Of a DNA stretch of 64,000 bases, positions 25,514 through 33,859 are shown one piece after another; within the stretch, counting starts at the first letter, position 1, and every line of letters begins with the position of its first letter. Where the stretch lies: assembly GCA_022825855.1 (NCBI GenBank), contig JAJDWB010000021.1:1-64000 (forward strand), read 5' to 3'. Both the position numbers and the translations under genes were made by a program. The notes under the pieces were generated by a model that was given only the letters and a program-made list of their open reading frames with translations, made no database searches and was not told where the DNA came from. This stretch comes from Dehalococcoidia bacterium (GTDB taxonomy: Bacteria > Chloroflexota > Dehalococcoidia > Bin125).

Positions 25514-26239
25514 ATGGAACGGGGATCAGAGAGATTCGAATACCTGTTTGGGAACCTGCCGGCATTCTTGCTGTTTCTCTTTATCTTCTTGACCTTCGGC
25601 GTCATCGCCATCAATGGCAACTACCTGAGCATGTACTTTGGCCAGTTCCCCGATACCGGCGTGTTCGATCTCGTCCCGCGGGTCGAAGTAGCGCCGCTGA
25701 AGGGCATTGAACTCCTGCTGGTCCCGCTCACGGCATTCGTCGTCGCGCGTTGGCCCGTTGGCGCCGACAGGTTTCCGGCGATGCGGACGGGTAAGCTTGG
25801 GGAACTGCGTCCGTTCCTGTTCTTCGTTTCGCTGCTTGCCGTCTTTGGGTACTTCGTAGTCTCGGTGCAAGAGCCGCTAGTCAGCGACTGGCCGCAGCAG
25901 TTCAGCGCGCCGCGCTGGTTCGGGGCTCTCTTGCTCGTCTTGTTCACCTGGTATTGGCAGCCACTGTATCCACGCTTGACGGCGAACTTGGCGGCGATGG
26001 TCGTTGGGCCCGCGGTGATCGCCGTAATCGGCTATGCGTTCTATGATTCGTACTCGACGTATCAGTACTCGCCAGACTCGTATCGCGAGTCCGGCCCCAT
26101 GGAAGTGTTGTTCTTGGTCCCGCTCATGATCGCCGAAGCGCCACTGTTGCGCATCTCGTCGGCTCGCACGCATGCCATCTGGACCGGCACGGTGATGACC
26201 GGTGCGGCGCTGATTGGGCTCGCCATACTGGCCGACTGA
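25514..26239 (+). CDS. Multi-pass membrane protein, copy 1 of a tandem pair
   Basis: The 241-residue protein has about six hydrophobic segments, beginning LPAFLLFLFIFLTFGVIAI. I do not recognise the family. The C-terminal part (RWFGALLLVLFTWYW ... VGPAVIAVIGYAF) is clearly related to the next gene, 26422-27348 (RWFGALLAGAFAFVL ... GGPALFAVIGYGL). Both are preceded by copies of the same retropepsin-like 3' end, so gene and upstream segment were duplicated together. No enzymatic motif is seen. Confidence 0.75.
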   Translation: MERGSERFEYLFGNLPAFLLFLFIFLTFGVIAINGNYLSMYFGQFPDTGVFDLVPRVEVAPLKGIELLLVPLTAFVVARWPVGADRFPAMRTGKLGELRPFLFFVSLLAVFGYFVVSVQEPLVSDWPQQFSAPRWFGALLLVLFTWYWQPLYPRLTANLAAMVVGPAVIAVIGYAFYDSYSTYQYSPDSYRESGPMEVLFLVPLMIAEAPLLRISSARTHAIWTGTVMTGAALIGLAILAD

Positions 26240-26261
26240 GTTTGACTGACTTGTTGCTCGC

Positions 26262-26395
26262 CAGACGACGCGCCTGTCTTGTTCGTTGACGGCGATGTCG
26301 AGCCGATGCTAGCTCCGACGGTGCTGGAGTCGCTAGGCCTCCTGATCGACCAGGCGCGCGAACGGCTGTTTCCCCCTAACGTGGTCTCCGATTAG
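26262..26395 (+). pseudogene. Remnant of a second retropepsin-like gene (duplicated 3' end)
   Basis: Bases 26276-26395 translate as 39 residues plus a stop (VLFVDGDVEPMLAPTVLES, GLLIDQARERLFPPNVVSD) and match the last 39 residues of the gene at 25039 at about three quarters of positions. The rest of that gene is missing upstream. It marks the left end of the second unit of a tandem duplication with the membrane-protein gene at 26422. Confidence 0.8.
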
Positions 26396-26421
26396 CGCCG
26401 CGACGGGCAGCGGGTCCCAAT

Positions 26422-27348
26422 GTGTTGCCAGCGCTGCTACGCGGGCTGGTCCCGTCTTCAGCTAATCCAGAGCTGAACGGATTCAGGGAAGCAAGGGACA
26501 TCTCGCTGGCGAGAAGGCAGGTTCAGGTGTTGCAAGACGAGCGAACCCTGATTGAGTTGGTCATCGAACGGTCGAGCTTGGCCGTGCTCACGCTGTTCAC
26601 CGCTGTGTTGTTGTGGCTCTCGGCAATACTTGTGCTCGACCTGGGGGTGGATGGTCTTATCCATCGAATCGATGAAGAGTACCCGTCGCCCTTGCGAGTC
26701 AATCCAGTGACTGGCATCGAAGAGCGGGTCTGGATGCGGTACGGCGTCGAGTTGCTGATTGTGCCGGTTGCCGCGCTCGCGGCTGCGGTCTTCGGTTCGG
26801 TCCGGGCCAAGATCGCGCGGCTCCAATCGTCTGTGGTCAGGCCGTTCCTGCCGGCGATAGCGATCGCGGCGTTGATCCTGATCTTCTACGGCCACATTCT
26901 GCAATCGTGGCAGACGTCTGATATGGACGGGGGACCAGTGCCGGAGTTCGCGGTCGCGCGCTGGTTCGGAGCCTTGCTTGCGGGTGCGTTCGCGTTTGTG
27001 CTGGCAGCGCTGTTTCCGCGCGTTGCGGGGATCTTGGCCGGGATGATCGGCGGCCCAGCCCTGTTCGCCGTTATCGGATATGGCCTCTTTCCCTCGTTCA
27101 TGTCGCCTGTTGAGACGATGGCGTCAGACATGGCATCAACGGGCGCATTTCCCGTGGTCTTGGTCGCGACGCTGGTGCCGGTCTTGAGTTGGATCGTGCT
27201 CTGGGTGTTTCGTGAGCCCAAGAGTTGGCGCTGGTGGCTGCTGGGCCGAGGTGAGGTGCCGTCGCGGGCGTCCTTACTGACCTACGCCTTCTGGAGCGGC
27301 GCTGTGCTGTTTGGTTTGGCGCTATGGGGCACCAACAATGCGGCGTAG
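26422..27348 (+). CDS. Multi-pass membrane protein, copy 2 of a tandem pair
   Basis: A 308-residue protein with about seven hydrophobic segments (LAVLTLFTAVLLWLSAILVL, VELLIVPVAALAAAVFGSV and others). It is a diverged paralogue of 25514-26239 but about 65 residues longer, with an extra C-terminal tail before a last membrane helix. The start is uncertain: GTG 26422 gives the longest frame and no ATG occurs until well into the hydrophobic part. Function unknown. Confidence 0.72.
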   Translation: MLPALLRGLVPSSANPELNGFREARDISLARRQVQVLQDERTLIELVIERSSLAVLTLFTAVLLWLSAILVLDLGVDGLIHRIDEEYPSPLRVNPVTGIEERVWMRYGVELLIVPVAALAAAVFGSVRAKIARLQSSVVRPFLPAIAIAALILIFYGHILQSWQTSDMDGGPVPEFAVARWFGALLAGAFAFVLAALFPRVAGILAGMIGGPALFAVIGYGLFPSFMSPVETMASDMASTGAFPVVLVATLVPVLSWIVLWVFREPKSWRWWLLGRGEVPSRASLLTYAFWSGAVLFGLALWGTNNAA

Positions 27349-27379
27349 CTCGGAAGTCAACGCGGAACGGCTCGACGGG

Positions 27380-27403
27380 ATTCCCGCGACGGAGCGCGGG
27401 AAT
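27380..27403. repeat. Palindromic repeat downstream of ilvC
   Basis: ATTCCCGCG and CGCGGGAAT form a 9-bp stem around ACGGAG, followed by GACGG. The 'GGGAATGACGG' ending is a common bacterial intergenic repeat and also appears as GGGAACGACGG at 29618-29630. It lies between the convergent ends of the membrane protein gene and ilvC and could act as a terminator. Confidence 0.65.
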
Positions 27404-27428
27404 GACGGTAGTGGACCGGGCGGGGCGG

Positions 27429-28433
27429 CTAGTCGGCTTCTTCGTTGAGCCAGGACATCATGCCTCGGAGTTCGGCTCCTACTTCTTCGCTGGGGTGGCT
27501 GGCGGCTCGGGCTCGGAGCTTGTCGAAGCCGGGGCGGCCGGTCTGGTTTTCCATGATCCACTCGCGGGCGAAGGTGCCGTCCTGGATGTCGGAGAGGATC
27601 TGCTTCATTTTGGCTTTGACCGATTCGTCGACGATCCTGGGGCCGCGGGTCAGGTCGCCGTACTCGGCCGTGTCGGAGACGGAGTAGCGCATGTTGGCGA
27701 AACCGCCCTCGTAGATCAGGTCGACGATCAGCTTGACCTCGTGGATCGTCTCGAAGTAGGCGGACTCTGGCTGATAGCCGGCCTCGACCAGGGTCTCGAA
27801 ACCGGCCTGCATCAGCGCGGTGATACCGCCGCAGAGGACGGACTGCTCGCCGAACAGGTCAGTCTCGGTCTCTTCGAGAAACGTGGTTTCGAGCACGCCG
27901 GCGCGGGTGCCGCCGATGCCCTTGGCGTAGGCGAGGGCGACCTCGCGGGCGGTCTCGGAGGCGTCCTGGTGGATGGCGAGCAGCGCGGGCACGCCGCCAC
28001 CCTCTTCGAAAACGCGGCGGACGAGGTGGCCGGGGCCCTTGGGCGCGATCATGGTGACGTCGACCTCGGGCGGGGGCATGACCTGGTTGAAGTGGATGGC
28101 GAAGCCGTGGGCGAACATCAGGGTCTTGCCCTCGGTCATGGAGGGGGCGATGTGCTGGTCGTAAATCGACTTCTGGACGTGGTCGGGCGCGAGGACCATG
28201 ACGATGTCGGCGGCGGCGGCCGCGTCGGCGACGGTGTCGACCTGGAGTCCGGAGTCCTGGACCTTGTTCCAACTGCGCGAGCCGGGGTAGAGGCCGACGA
28301 TCACGTCGCAGCCGGAGTCGCGCAGATTGAGGGCGTGCGCGTGTCCCTGCGAGCCGAAGCCGATCACGGCGATCTTCTTGCCCTTGAGCAAATCAAGGTC
28401 GGCGTCGGCGTCGTAGTACATCTGGGCGGGCAT
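27429..28433 (-). CDS. ilvC: Ketol-acid reductoisomerase (class I)
   Basis: The 334-residue enzyme carries out the second step of valine, leucine and isoleucine synthesis: isomerisation and NADPH reduction of acetolactate or acetohydroxybutyrate. The cofactor site is [18 protein letters not shown], followed by [10 protein letters not shown]. The knotted domain shows [23 protein letters not shown] and the metal ligands in [12 protein letters not shown]. Size fits the short class I enzymes. It is the last gene of ilvB-ilvN-ilvC but is separated from ilvN by 502 bases, so it may also have its own promoter. Confidence 0.96.
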   Translation of the reverse strand: MPAQMYYDADADLDLLKGKKIAVIGFGSQGHAHALNLRDSGCDVIVGLYPGSRSWNKVQDSGLQVDTVADAAAAADIVMVLAPDHVQKSIYDQHIAPSMTEGKTLMFAHGFAIHFNQVMPPPEVDVTMIAPKGPGHLVRRVFEEGGGVPALLAIHQDASETAREVALAYAKGIGGTRAGVLETTFLEETETDLFGEQSVLCGGITALMQAGFETLVEAGYQPESAYFETIHEVKLIVDLIYEGGFANMRYSVSDTAEYGDLTRGPRIVDESVKAKMKQILSDIQDGTFAREWIMENQTGRPGFDKLRARAASHPSEEVGAELRGMMSWLNEEAD

Positions 28434-28935
28434 ACCGGTCTCCTGCGGATTGGGGTGGTGTCTGGTGTTCTTGCCTGAGTGTAGGCGGGGACGGCGTATT
28501 GGGCAGTTGCAGGCGAGTTTCAGGTTTTCGGGGAGTTTTTTTTCGGGGCCGAAACACGGGATATCCGGGGAGGATCTCCAGCGTATTGCTGAAGATCGTG
28601 ATTTCGGGAGTTTCAGCTTTTTTCAGGTTTTTTCAGGTGATTGGAGCGTTCGGTTTGTTCGGGTTTGTTCGATTCCGTTCGGCTTTGAGGGAGAAGCGGC
28701 CGCGGAGTTTTGGCGGAGGAAAACAGGCATGGCTGCTCCTTTGCGGCGCGCGGCGTGGTTGGTCAGGAGGTTGATGGTATATGGACAGGTGTTCGGATTG
28801 TGTATTGCGGTTGACGGAAGGGGACCCTCACCCCCCGCCTACGCGGGGGCAGGCTCTAGCCCCCCGTGTCCCCTGTTCAAGCCAGGGGCAGGCAAGCACG
28901 GGGCAGGCTTCTCCCAGAGGGAGAGGGAAACAGAG
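28434..28935. other. Long ilvN-ilvC spacer with A/T tracts and a repeat
   Basis: I see no gene in this 502-base gap. The ilvC-proximal part (28510-28680) is much richer in T on the + strand than its surroundings, with a run of eight T (28536-28543) and repeated TTTCAG units (28518-28523, 28611-28637), so the ilv transcript would have A-tracts there. A short direct repeat CGGTTTGTTCG/GGGTTTGTTCG follows at 28650-28671. The ilvN-proximal part is a REP-like element, listed separately. A promoter or processing site for ilvC could lie here. Confidence 0.5.
28822..28929. repeat. REP-like element interrupted by a second palindromic block
   Basis: The left part GACCCTCACCCC and the right part TCTCCCAGAGGGAGAGGG (28910-28927) together resemble the intact repeat at 1549-1587. 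Between them are about 75 bases with their own hairpins: CCCCCGC-CTAC-GCGGGGG (28832-28849) and CCCCTG-TTCAAGC-CAGGGG (28870-28888). This looks like one repeat inserted into another. It lies directly after the ilvN stop. Confidence 0.6.
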
Positions 28936-29523
28936 CTAGTCGCTGGCGAAGGGGAGGACGCCTTCGGGGCGGCGGCCGAGCATGGCGCGGATGGCGGCGG
29001 CGGCCTGCTGCGAGTCGGAGATGGCCGGCGGCTTGGTCGTCTCGGTGCCCCGGCGCATGGCGACGCGGCCGGTGCGGACCATCTCGAGGATGCCGAACTG
29101 CTCGAACATCTTGACGGCGGCGTCGACCTTGCCCTCGTCGCCGAGCACCTGGATGATCAGGGCTTCGGCGTGGACATCGACGACATCGGCGCGGAAGACC
29201 TCGACCACGTCGAGCACCTCGCGTCGGTTGAAGTTGGAGGCGGAGACCTTGATCAAGGCGAGTTCGCGGTCGACCATCGGCGTGTAGGTGATGTCCTGGA
29301 CGGAAACGACGTCGATCAGCTTGAAGAGCTGGCGGCAGACCTGGTCAACCTGGTGGTCGTCGCCGTCGACGACGATGGTCATGCGGCTGAGGCCGGGTTC
29401 CTCGCAATGGCCGACGGTGAGCGACTCGATGTTGAATCCGCGGCGGCGGAACAGCGAAGCCACGCGGGCAAGGACGCCGGGCCGGTCTTCGACGTGGGCG
29501 ACGATGGTGTTGCGGGACGCCAT
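28936..29523 (-). CDS. ilvN: Acetolactate synthase small (regulatory) subunit
   Basis: The 195-residue protein has the N-terminal ACT domain (NTIVAHVEDRPGVLARVASL, then NIESLTVGHCEEPGLSRMTI) that binds valine for feedback inhibition, and the C-terminal domain of IlvH/IlvN (ELALIKVSASNFNRREVLDV). It is about 30 residues longer than most, because of a C-terminal tail rich in A, R and G. It activates the IlvB catalytic subunit, encoded upstream. The start has GAGGAG upstream. Confidence 0.95.
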   Translation of the reverse strand: MASRNTIVAHVEDRPGVLARVASLFRRRGFNIESLTVGHCEEPGLSRMTIVVDGDDHQVDQVCRQLFKLIDVVSVQDITYTPMVDRELALIKVSASNFNRREVLDVVEVFRADVVDVHAEALIIQVLGDEGKVDAAVKMFEQFGILEMVRTGRVAMRRGTETTKPPAISDSQQAAAAIRAMLGRRPEGVLPFASD

Positions 29524-29558
29524 GGGATGAGTCTCCTCTGTCTCGTTCCAGGTTCGTC

Positions 29559-29632
29559 ATTCCAGGCTCGACCTGGAATCTCGCTGCTTGCGGTGCGCCA
29601 GCCGGGTTCCCGCCTGCGCGGGAACGACGGCG
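29559..29632. repeat. Palindromic repeat element between ilvB and ilvN
   Basis: Two hairpins lie side by side: ATTCCAGG-CTCGA-CCTGGAAT (29559-29579) and GTTCCCGC-CTGC-GCGGGAAC (29606-29625), flanked by CGTC and GACGG. The outer CGTCATTCC and GGAACGACGG are imperfect inverted copies, so the whole may be one mobile repeat unit of about 75 bases. The hairpin at 27380 belongs to the same family. Confidence 0.65.
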
Positions 29633-29644
29633 GGTGGGTTGGCT

Positions 29645-31324
29645 CTAGAGATCCTCAGCCGACTCGATGGTCTCGGAGAGGGCGGCGCCGGCCGGGACCA
29701 TGGGCCAGACGTTCTCCTCGCGCTCGAGCTGGAAGTCGATCACGACGGGTCCGTCGTAGCTTTCGAGATCGCGGAAGAGTTGCATCGCCTCGGCGCGGGT
29801 CGTAGCGCGGACGCCCTTGATGCCGTAGGCCTCGGCCAACTTGACGAAGTCGGGTTGGCCGAGGTCGACCGAGTGGTAGTTGTGCTCGTAGAAGAGCTCC
29901 TGCCACTGGCGGACCATGCCGAGGAAGCCGTTGTTGAAGATGGCGAAGCGGACCGGCAGGTTGTGATCGGCGACGGTCTGCAGCTCCTGCGAGGTCATCT
30001 GGAAGCCGCCGTCGCCGCAGATCGACCAGATCGGTTCGTCCTGGGCGAACTGGGCGCCCATCGCGGCGGGGACCTCGTAGCCCATGGTGCCGAGTCCGCC
30101 GGAGGTGACCCACTGGCGCTGTTTGGTGTAGGGGTAGTACTGGGCGGCCCACATCTGGTGCTGGCCGACGCCGGTGACGATCGTCGACTCGCCCTGGGTC
30201 GCTTCGGCCAGTGCCTGGATCAGCCAGGGACCGCTCAGCTCGGTGCCTTCCTCGACGTAGTCGGTCGGGTGCTGGTCCATGATCTGATCGATCTCGGCGC
30301 GCCATTCCGGATGACGGTTCAGCTCGACCTGCGGCAGCAGGCGGGAGAGGGTTTCCTTGACGTCGCCGTTGACCGGCGCGTGGGTCTTGAAGTTCTTGCC
30401 GATCTCGGCTGGATCGATGTCGATGTGGACGATCTTCGCAGTCGGGTTGAAGTCGCTGAAGCGTCCCATGGCGCGGTCGTCGAAACGCATGCCGATGCCG
30501 ATCACGACATCGGCGCGGTCGGCGGCCATGTTGGCGTAGAAGTGGCCGTGCATGCCGAGGAACCCATAGGAGAGTTCGTGGTCTTCGGGCATGCCCGAGA
30601 TGCCGAGCAGGGTGGTCAGCACCGGCGTGTCGGAGCGCTCGGCGAACTCGACCAGCTCGTGCTGCGCCTCGGACTGGACGACGCCGTGTCCGGCGATGAT
30701 GATCGGCTTGCGGGCTGCGTTGATGATCTCGGCTGCCTTGTCGACCTCCTCCTCGCGCGGGACATCCATGATCGGGTAGCCGCGCAGCGAGACGCCCTGC
30801 GGGTAGCCGTCCCATTCGGCCTCCTCGATGAAGACGTCCTTGGGGATGTCGACGAGGACCGGGCCCTTGCGGCCGGTCGAGGCGATGTGGAAGGCCTCCT
30901 TGACGGCGGGAGCGATCTCGGAGGCGCGCATCAGCAGATAGTTGTGCTTCGTGATCGGCAGGGTGATGCCGGTGATGTCGGCCTCCTGGAAGCCGTCGCG
31001 GCCGATCAGGTCGCGGGCGACGTTGCCGGTGAGCACGACCATCGGCACGGAGTCCATGTAGGCGGTGGTGATCCCGGTGACCAGGTTGGTTGCGCCGGGG
31101 CCGGAGGTGGCGAGGCAGACGCCGGTGCGTCCGGCGACGCGGGCGTAGCCGTCGGCGGCGTGGGCGGCGGCCTGCTCGTGGCGGACGAGCACGTGCTTGA
31201 TGTCGGGGTATTCGCCCAGCGTGTTGTAGAGGGGCAGGACGACGCCGCCGGGGTAGCCGAAGAAGACTTCGACTCCCTCCGCGCGCAAGCATTCCATCAG
31301 GATTCGGGCGCCGGTCAGACGCAT
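29645..31324 (-). CDS. ilvB: Acetolactate synthase large (catalytic) subunit
   Basis: The 559-residue TPP enzyme makes acetolactate from pyruvate, the first common step of branched-chain amino acid synthesis. It starts MRLTGARILMECLRAEGVEV with FGYPGGVVLPLY and the TPP-activating Glu in LVRHEQAAAHAADGYAR. SGPGATNLVTGI and the TPP/Mg motif CGDGGFQMTSQELQT ... NNGFLGMVRQW are complete. Length fits bacterial AHAS. It is first of ilvB-ilvN-ilvC; GAGGAGA precedes the ATG. Confidence 0.96.
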   Translation of the reverse strand: MRLTGARILMECLRAEGVEVFFGYPGGVVLPLYNTLGEYPDIKHVLVRHEQAAAHAADGYARVAGRTGVCLATSGPGATNLVTGITTAYMDSVPMVVLTGNVARDLIGRDGFQEADITGITLPITKHNYLLMRASEIAPAVKEAFHIASTGRKGPVLVDIPKDVFIEEAEWDGYPQGVSLRGYPIMDVPREEEVDKAAEIINAARKPIIIAGHGVVQSEAQHELVEFAERSDTPVLTTLLGISGMPEDHELSYGFLGMHGHFYANMAADRADVVIGIGMRFDDRAMGRFSDFNPTAKIVHIDIDPAEIGKNFKTHAPVNGDVKETLSRLLPQVELNRHPEWRAEIDQIMDQHPTDYVEEGTELSGPWLIQALAEATQGESTIVTGVGQHQMWAAQYYPYTKQRQWVTSGGLGTMGYEVPAAMGAQFAQDEPIWSICGDGGFQMTSQELQTVADHNLPVRFAIFNNGFLGMVRQWQELFYEHNYHSVDLGQPDFVKLAEAYGIKGVRATTRAEAMQLFRDLESYDGPVVIDFQLEREENVWPMVPAGAALSETIESAEDL

Positions 31325-31491
31325 GGCGGTCTCCTCAACCGTGGCTCGGCGTGGTCATCGAGCGTTGGATACTCATTGTGCTGACTGGGTGCCGACTGGG
31401 TCTGTTGTCTGAATGGTCTGGATCATTCGGCGCGTGTGTCGGGCGGTGTCGGCGGCGCTGGCTCCGTACCTGTACCAAGAGCGCCGGACGC

Positions 31492-31641
31492 TCAGGCGCG
31501 GAGCGCGAGGCCGCCGGATACAAGGACCGGTACGCGCCGGACGGCCATCGCCTCGACCCCGACGCCGGTTGGACGCGCTGGCTCGGGGCTCGCGAACGGC
31601 GCGAAGACTGGCTCGGTCGTCACGGTTGCCGTATCGGTCAT
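31492..31641 (-). CDS. Possible 49-codon leader ORF upstream of ilvB
   Basis: In the 382-base gap upstream of ilvB, one short frame begins MTDTATVTTEPVFAPF and ends VEAMAVRRVPVLVSGGLALR. Third codon positions are G or C about three times in four, and it contains eight valines and three leucines. An amino-acid-sensing attenuator peptide is conceivable, with a weak stem (GGCGCT/AGCGCC) after its stop. The ribosome site is weak and I see no terminator with a U-run. Nothing else is seen in this gap. Confidence 0.22.
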   Translation of the reverse strand: MTDTATVTTEPVFAPFASPEPARPTGVGVEAMAVRRVPVLVSGGLALRA

Positions 31642-31706
31642 GATTGCCCACGAGCCTACTATGTCGGGCAAGCCCGGTCTGTTACCGCAGTGATCACAAT
31701 GCCGGT

Positions 31707-32351
31707 TCAGGCGCCGGCTTTGGCTGCTTCGATCAAGGCCTGATCGTAAGCCAGCTCGAGCTCTTCGTAGTCGTTGTAGCGCTCGCGCAGCAGCTTGACG
31801 ATGTCGCGGGAGGGGAAGAACCGCCTGGCCCACTCGTTGTCCTCGGCCAGATCGTGCGGCTCGCCGGCCTCGGCGGTCACGATCATCTCGTAGCGGCGTG
31901 AGCCCGGCTCGATCTTGTCCTGCAACTCCTTGGCCGTCATCTGCACGCGCGTGTGCTGGGACCACTCCGCGACCGGCACTTGCCAGGTGTCTTCGACCAC
32001 CGCACCGATCGTCTGGGTCAGCGAGGCATGCCGTGCCGCCTGATCCATCTCCGGATCGAGCGGTTCGGGCCGCGGTTCGATGTCGAACTCGAGGATCGGC
32101 AGGACCCAGGGCTGATGACGATCGCCGTGGCGCACGACGAGGCAGCGCTCGCCGCGCATCACGATCAGGAAGATGCGCTCGACCAAGTCCGGCTCGGGCA
32201 GCTCCTCGGTGCGGTCGCGGTATTGCAGGTAGGCTTCGTCGACCAGTTTTTCCTGCCGCCAGAGCTTGCGCCGCGGCTTGGGAATGTACTTGGCCATTTC
32301 GGCGGGATCCATCATCGGATCGCCGCCGCCGCCAATGCCTCCTAGTGCCAT
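31707..32351 (-). CDS. Uncharacterised protein, possibly Nudix-like fold without a Nudix box
   Basis: This 214-residue protein is not recognised. A glycine/methionine-rich start (MALGGIGGGGDPMMDP) is followed by an acidic/basic helical region, then a mixed alpha/beta part: IFLIVMRGERCLVVRHGDRH, WVLPILEFDIEP, TIGAVVEDTWQVPV, YEMIVTAEAG. The order of strands is reminiscent of Nudix hydrolases, but no GX5EX7REUXEEXGU box is visible. It is 45 bases downstream of the metallo-beta-lactamase-fold gene and likely co-transcribed with it. Confidence 0.7.
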   Translation of the reverse strand: MALGGIGGGGDPMMDPAEMAKYIPKPRRKLWRQEKLVDEAYLQYRDRTEELPEPDLVERIFLIVMRGERCLVVRHGDRHQPWVLPILEFDIEPRPEPLDPEMDQAARHASLTQTIGAVVEDTWQVPVAEWSQHTRVQMTAKELQDKIEPGSRRYEMIVTAEAGEPHDLAEDNEWARRFFPSRDIVKLLRERYNDYEELELAYDQALIEAAKAGA

Positions 32352-32397
32352 GTCGTTGACCTCTGCGCTTTCTCGGTCTGATACGTCGGCTTCGGTG

Positions 32398-33312
32398 TCA
32401 GTTTGTGGGAACGGCGGTCTCGGGCTCAGCAGCGGTCCCGGCGACGGCGTGGGGCGGTTCGGAGGCCCAGATATTGCGACCGCGCTCGCCGGCGGTCAGA
32501 CGTCCGACGCCGGGGAACGGATTGTGCACCGCGACCAGCAGGGACTGGTTCTTGATCGCGTCCGCGATCAGCCGCTTCTTGGTTTCCAGGTTGACCAGGG
32601 GCAGGACGTCGAAGGCCGAGAGCCAGGCGACCCGCTCCAGTTGCACCTGGTGCTGGATCATGTCGCCCAGATAGATGGCCGTCTCGCCGCCATTGGCGAT
32701 GACAACGGAGGCGTGCTCGGCGGTGTGGCCGGGGGTCTCGATCACGGTGATGTCCGAGGTGACCTGGGTCTCGCCGTCGATGAACTCGATCTGGCCCGCC
32801 GCCTCGACCGGCAAGAGGTTCTCGGGCAGGTAGGTGGCGCGGGTGCGCTCGTTGGGGTGCGTCGCGTCCTCCCACTCGCCGCGCTGGATGTAGTAGCGGG
32901 CGTTGGGGAAGGTGACGGCGAGGTCGTCGCCCTGTTGAATGGTGTTCCAGCCGGTGTGGTCGTTGTGCAGGTGCGTGTTGATCACGATGTCGACATCGGC
33001 GGGCTGGACGCCGTTGCGGGCGAGGTCGTCGATGAGCTTGCCGTGGTCGGGTTCCCAGCCTCGGCGGCGGGTCTGCTCGAAGTCCTTGTTGCCCTGGCCG
33101 GTCTCGATCAGGACGGTCTTGCCGTCGGACTCGAGCAGGAGGCAGTTGAGGGCGAGCGGGATCTGGTTGAGTTCGTTAGTCTCGCCGGTGACGCGCTGCC
33201 ACATGATCTTGGGCACGAGACCGAAGACGGCTCCGGCGTCGAGCCAGATCACGCCGTCGGAGAGCACGCGGATCTCTCGCGAACCGACCCGATAGATTGG
33301 CGTAGCGTCCAT
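32398..33312 (-). CDS. Metallo-beta-lactamase-fold hydrolase
   Basis: A 304-residue MBL-fold protein with the zinc motif NTHLHNDHTGWN (HxHxDH), later ETPGHTAEHASVVI with the next His, and IYLGDMIQHQ with the bridging Asp. The spacing fits the lactonase-like branch (AHL lactonases and related hydrolases). It may open a lactone or thioester; no quorum-sensing gene is near. It is divergent from the thioesterase gene at 33379 across a 66-base gap. Confidence 0.87.
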   Translation of the reverse strand: MDATPIYRVGSREIRVLSDGVIWLDAGAVFGLVPKIMWQRVTGETNELNQIPLALNCLLLESDGKTVLIETGQGNKDFEQTRRRGWEPDHGKLIDDLARNGVQPADVDIVINTHLHNDHTGWNTIQQGDDLAVTFPNARYYIQRGEWEDATHPNERTRATYLPENLLPVEAAGQIEFIDGETQVTSDITVIETPGHTAEHASVVIANGGETAIYLGDMIQHQVQLERVAWLSAFDVLPLVNLETKKRLIADAIKNQSLLVAVHNPFPGVGRLTAGERGRNIWASEPPHAVAGTAAEPETAVPTN

Positions 33313-33378
33313 GGCATGACGTTATCACGCGATGTCGGCTTGATTCAGCGGGACCACGTCCGATGAGAGGGTCAGCGA

Positions 33379-33792
33379 ATGTCCGATGCAGCTTCTCTGG
33401 ATAGTGAGCCGTTTCGCCGGGGGTTTCGCGGCCTGCTGCCGGAGCACATTGGGGTGCGGCTGGTGTCGGTGGAGCCCGAGCTGGTTGTTGCCGAGATTGA
33501 TGTCACGCGGGAACTGTGTACCGCACCGGGGCTGATGCATGGGGGTGCGATCATGGCCTTTGCCGACACGCTGGGGGCGGTCGGCACGGGCGCCAATCTG
33601 CCGGCGGGCGCGGGTACGACGACGATTGAATCGAAGACCAACTTCTTCCGCGGCGGGGTCGAGGGGACGACGCTGCGCGGCGAGTGCCGGCCGATGCATC
33701 GCGGCCGGCGCACGCAGGTCTGGCAGACGACGATCCTCGATCCGGAGGGCAAGCTGGTCGCGCAAGTAACGCAGACCCAGATGGTGCTGTGA
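33379..33792 (+). CDS. PaaI-type hotdog thioesterase
   Basis: A 137-residue single hotdog domain. The motif ELCTAPGLMHGGAIMAFADT ('HGG...A.aD') is the PaaI/YdiI signature with the active-site helix. It should hydrolyse acyl- or aryl-CoA thioesters, perhaps releasing CoA from stalled catabolic intermediates. 1,4-dihydroxy-2-naphthoyl-CoA thioesterase is a special possibility, because menaquinone genes are in the window (10 kb away), but this is speculative. Confidence 0.86.
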   Translation: MSDAASLDSEPFRRGFRGLLPEHIGVRLVSVEPELVVAEIDVTRELCTAPGLMHGGAIMAFADTLGAVGTGANLPAGAGTTTIESKTNFFRGGVEGTTLRGECRPMHRGRRTQVWQTTILDPEGKLVAQVTQTQMVL

Positions 33793-33859
33793 GCGCTTGA
33801 CGGCGCGAGGAATCTGCATAGGCTGGTTGCGTCCAAGACGACACAAGTGGAAGATGCGT

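Noticed and set aside
29588-31384. 598-codon + strand frame opposite ilvB, and a similar frame at 27324-28478 opposite ilvC
   Set aside because: Antisense shadows of highly conserved enzymes, with biased Gly/Asp/Val composition and no domain.
31385-31440. Short frame MIQTIQTTDPVGTQSAQ just upstream of ilvB as an attenuator peptide
   Set aside because: Only two Ile and one Val; no ribosome site and no terminator structure follows.
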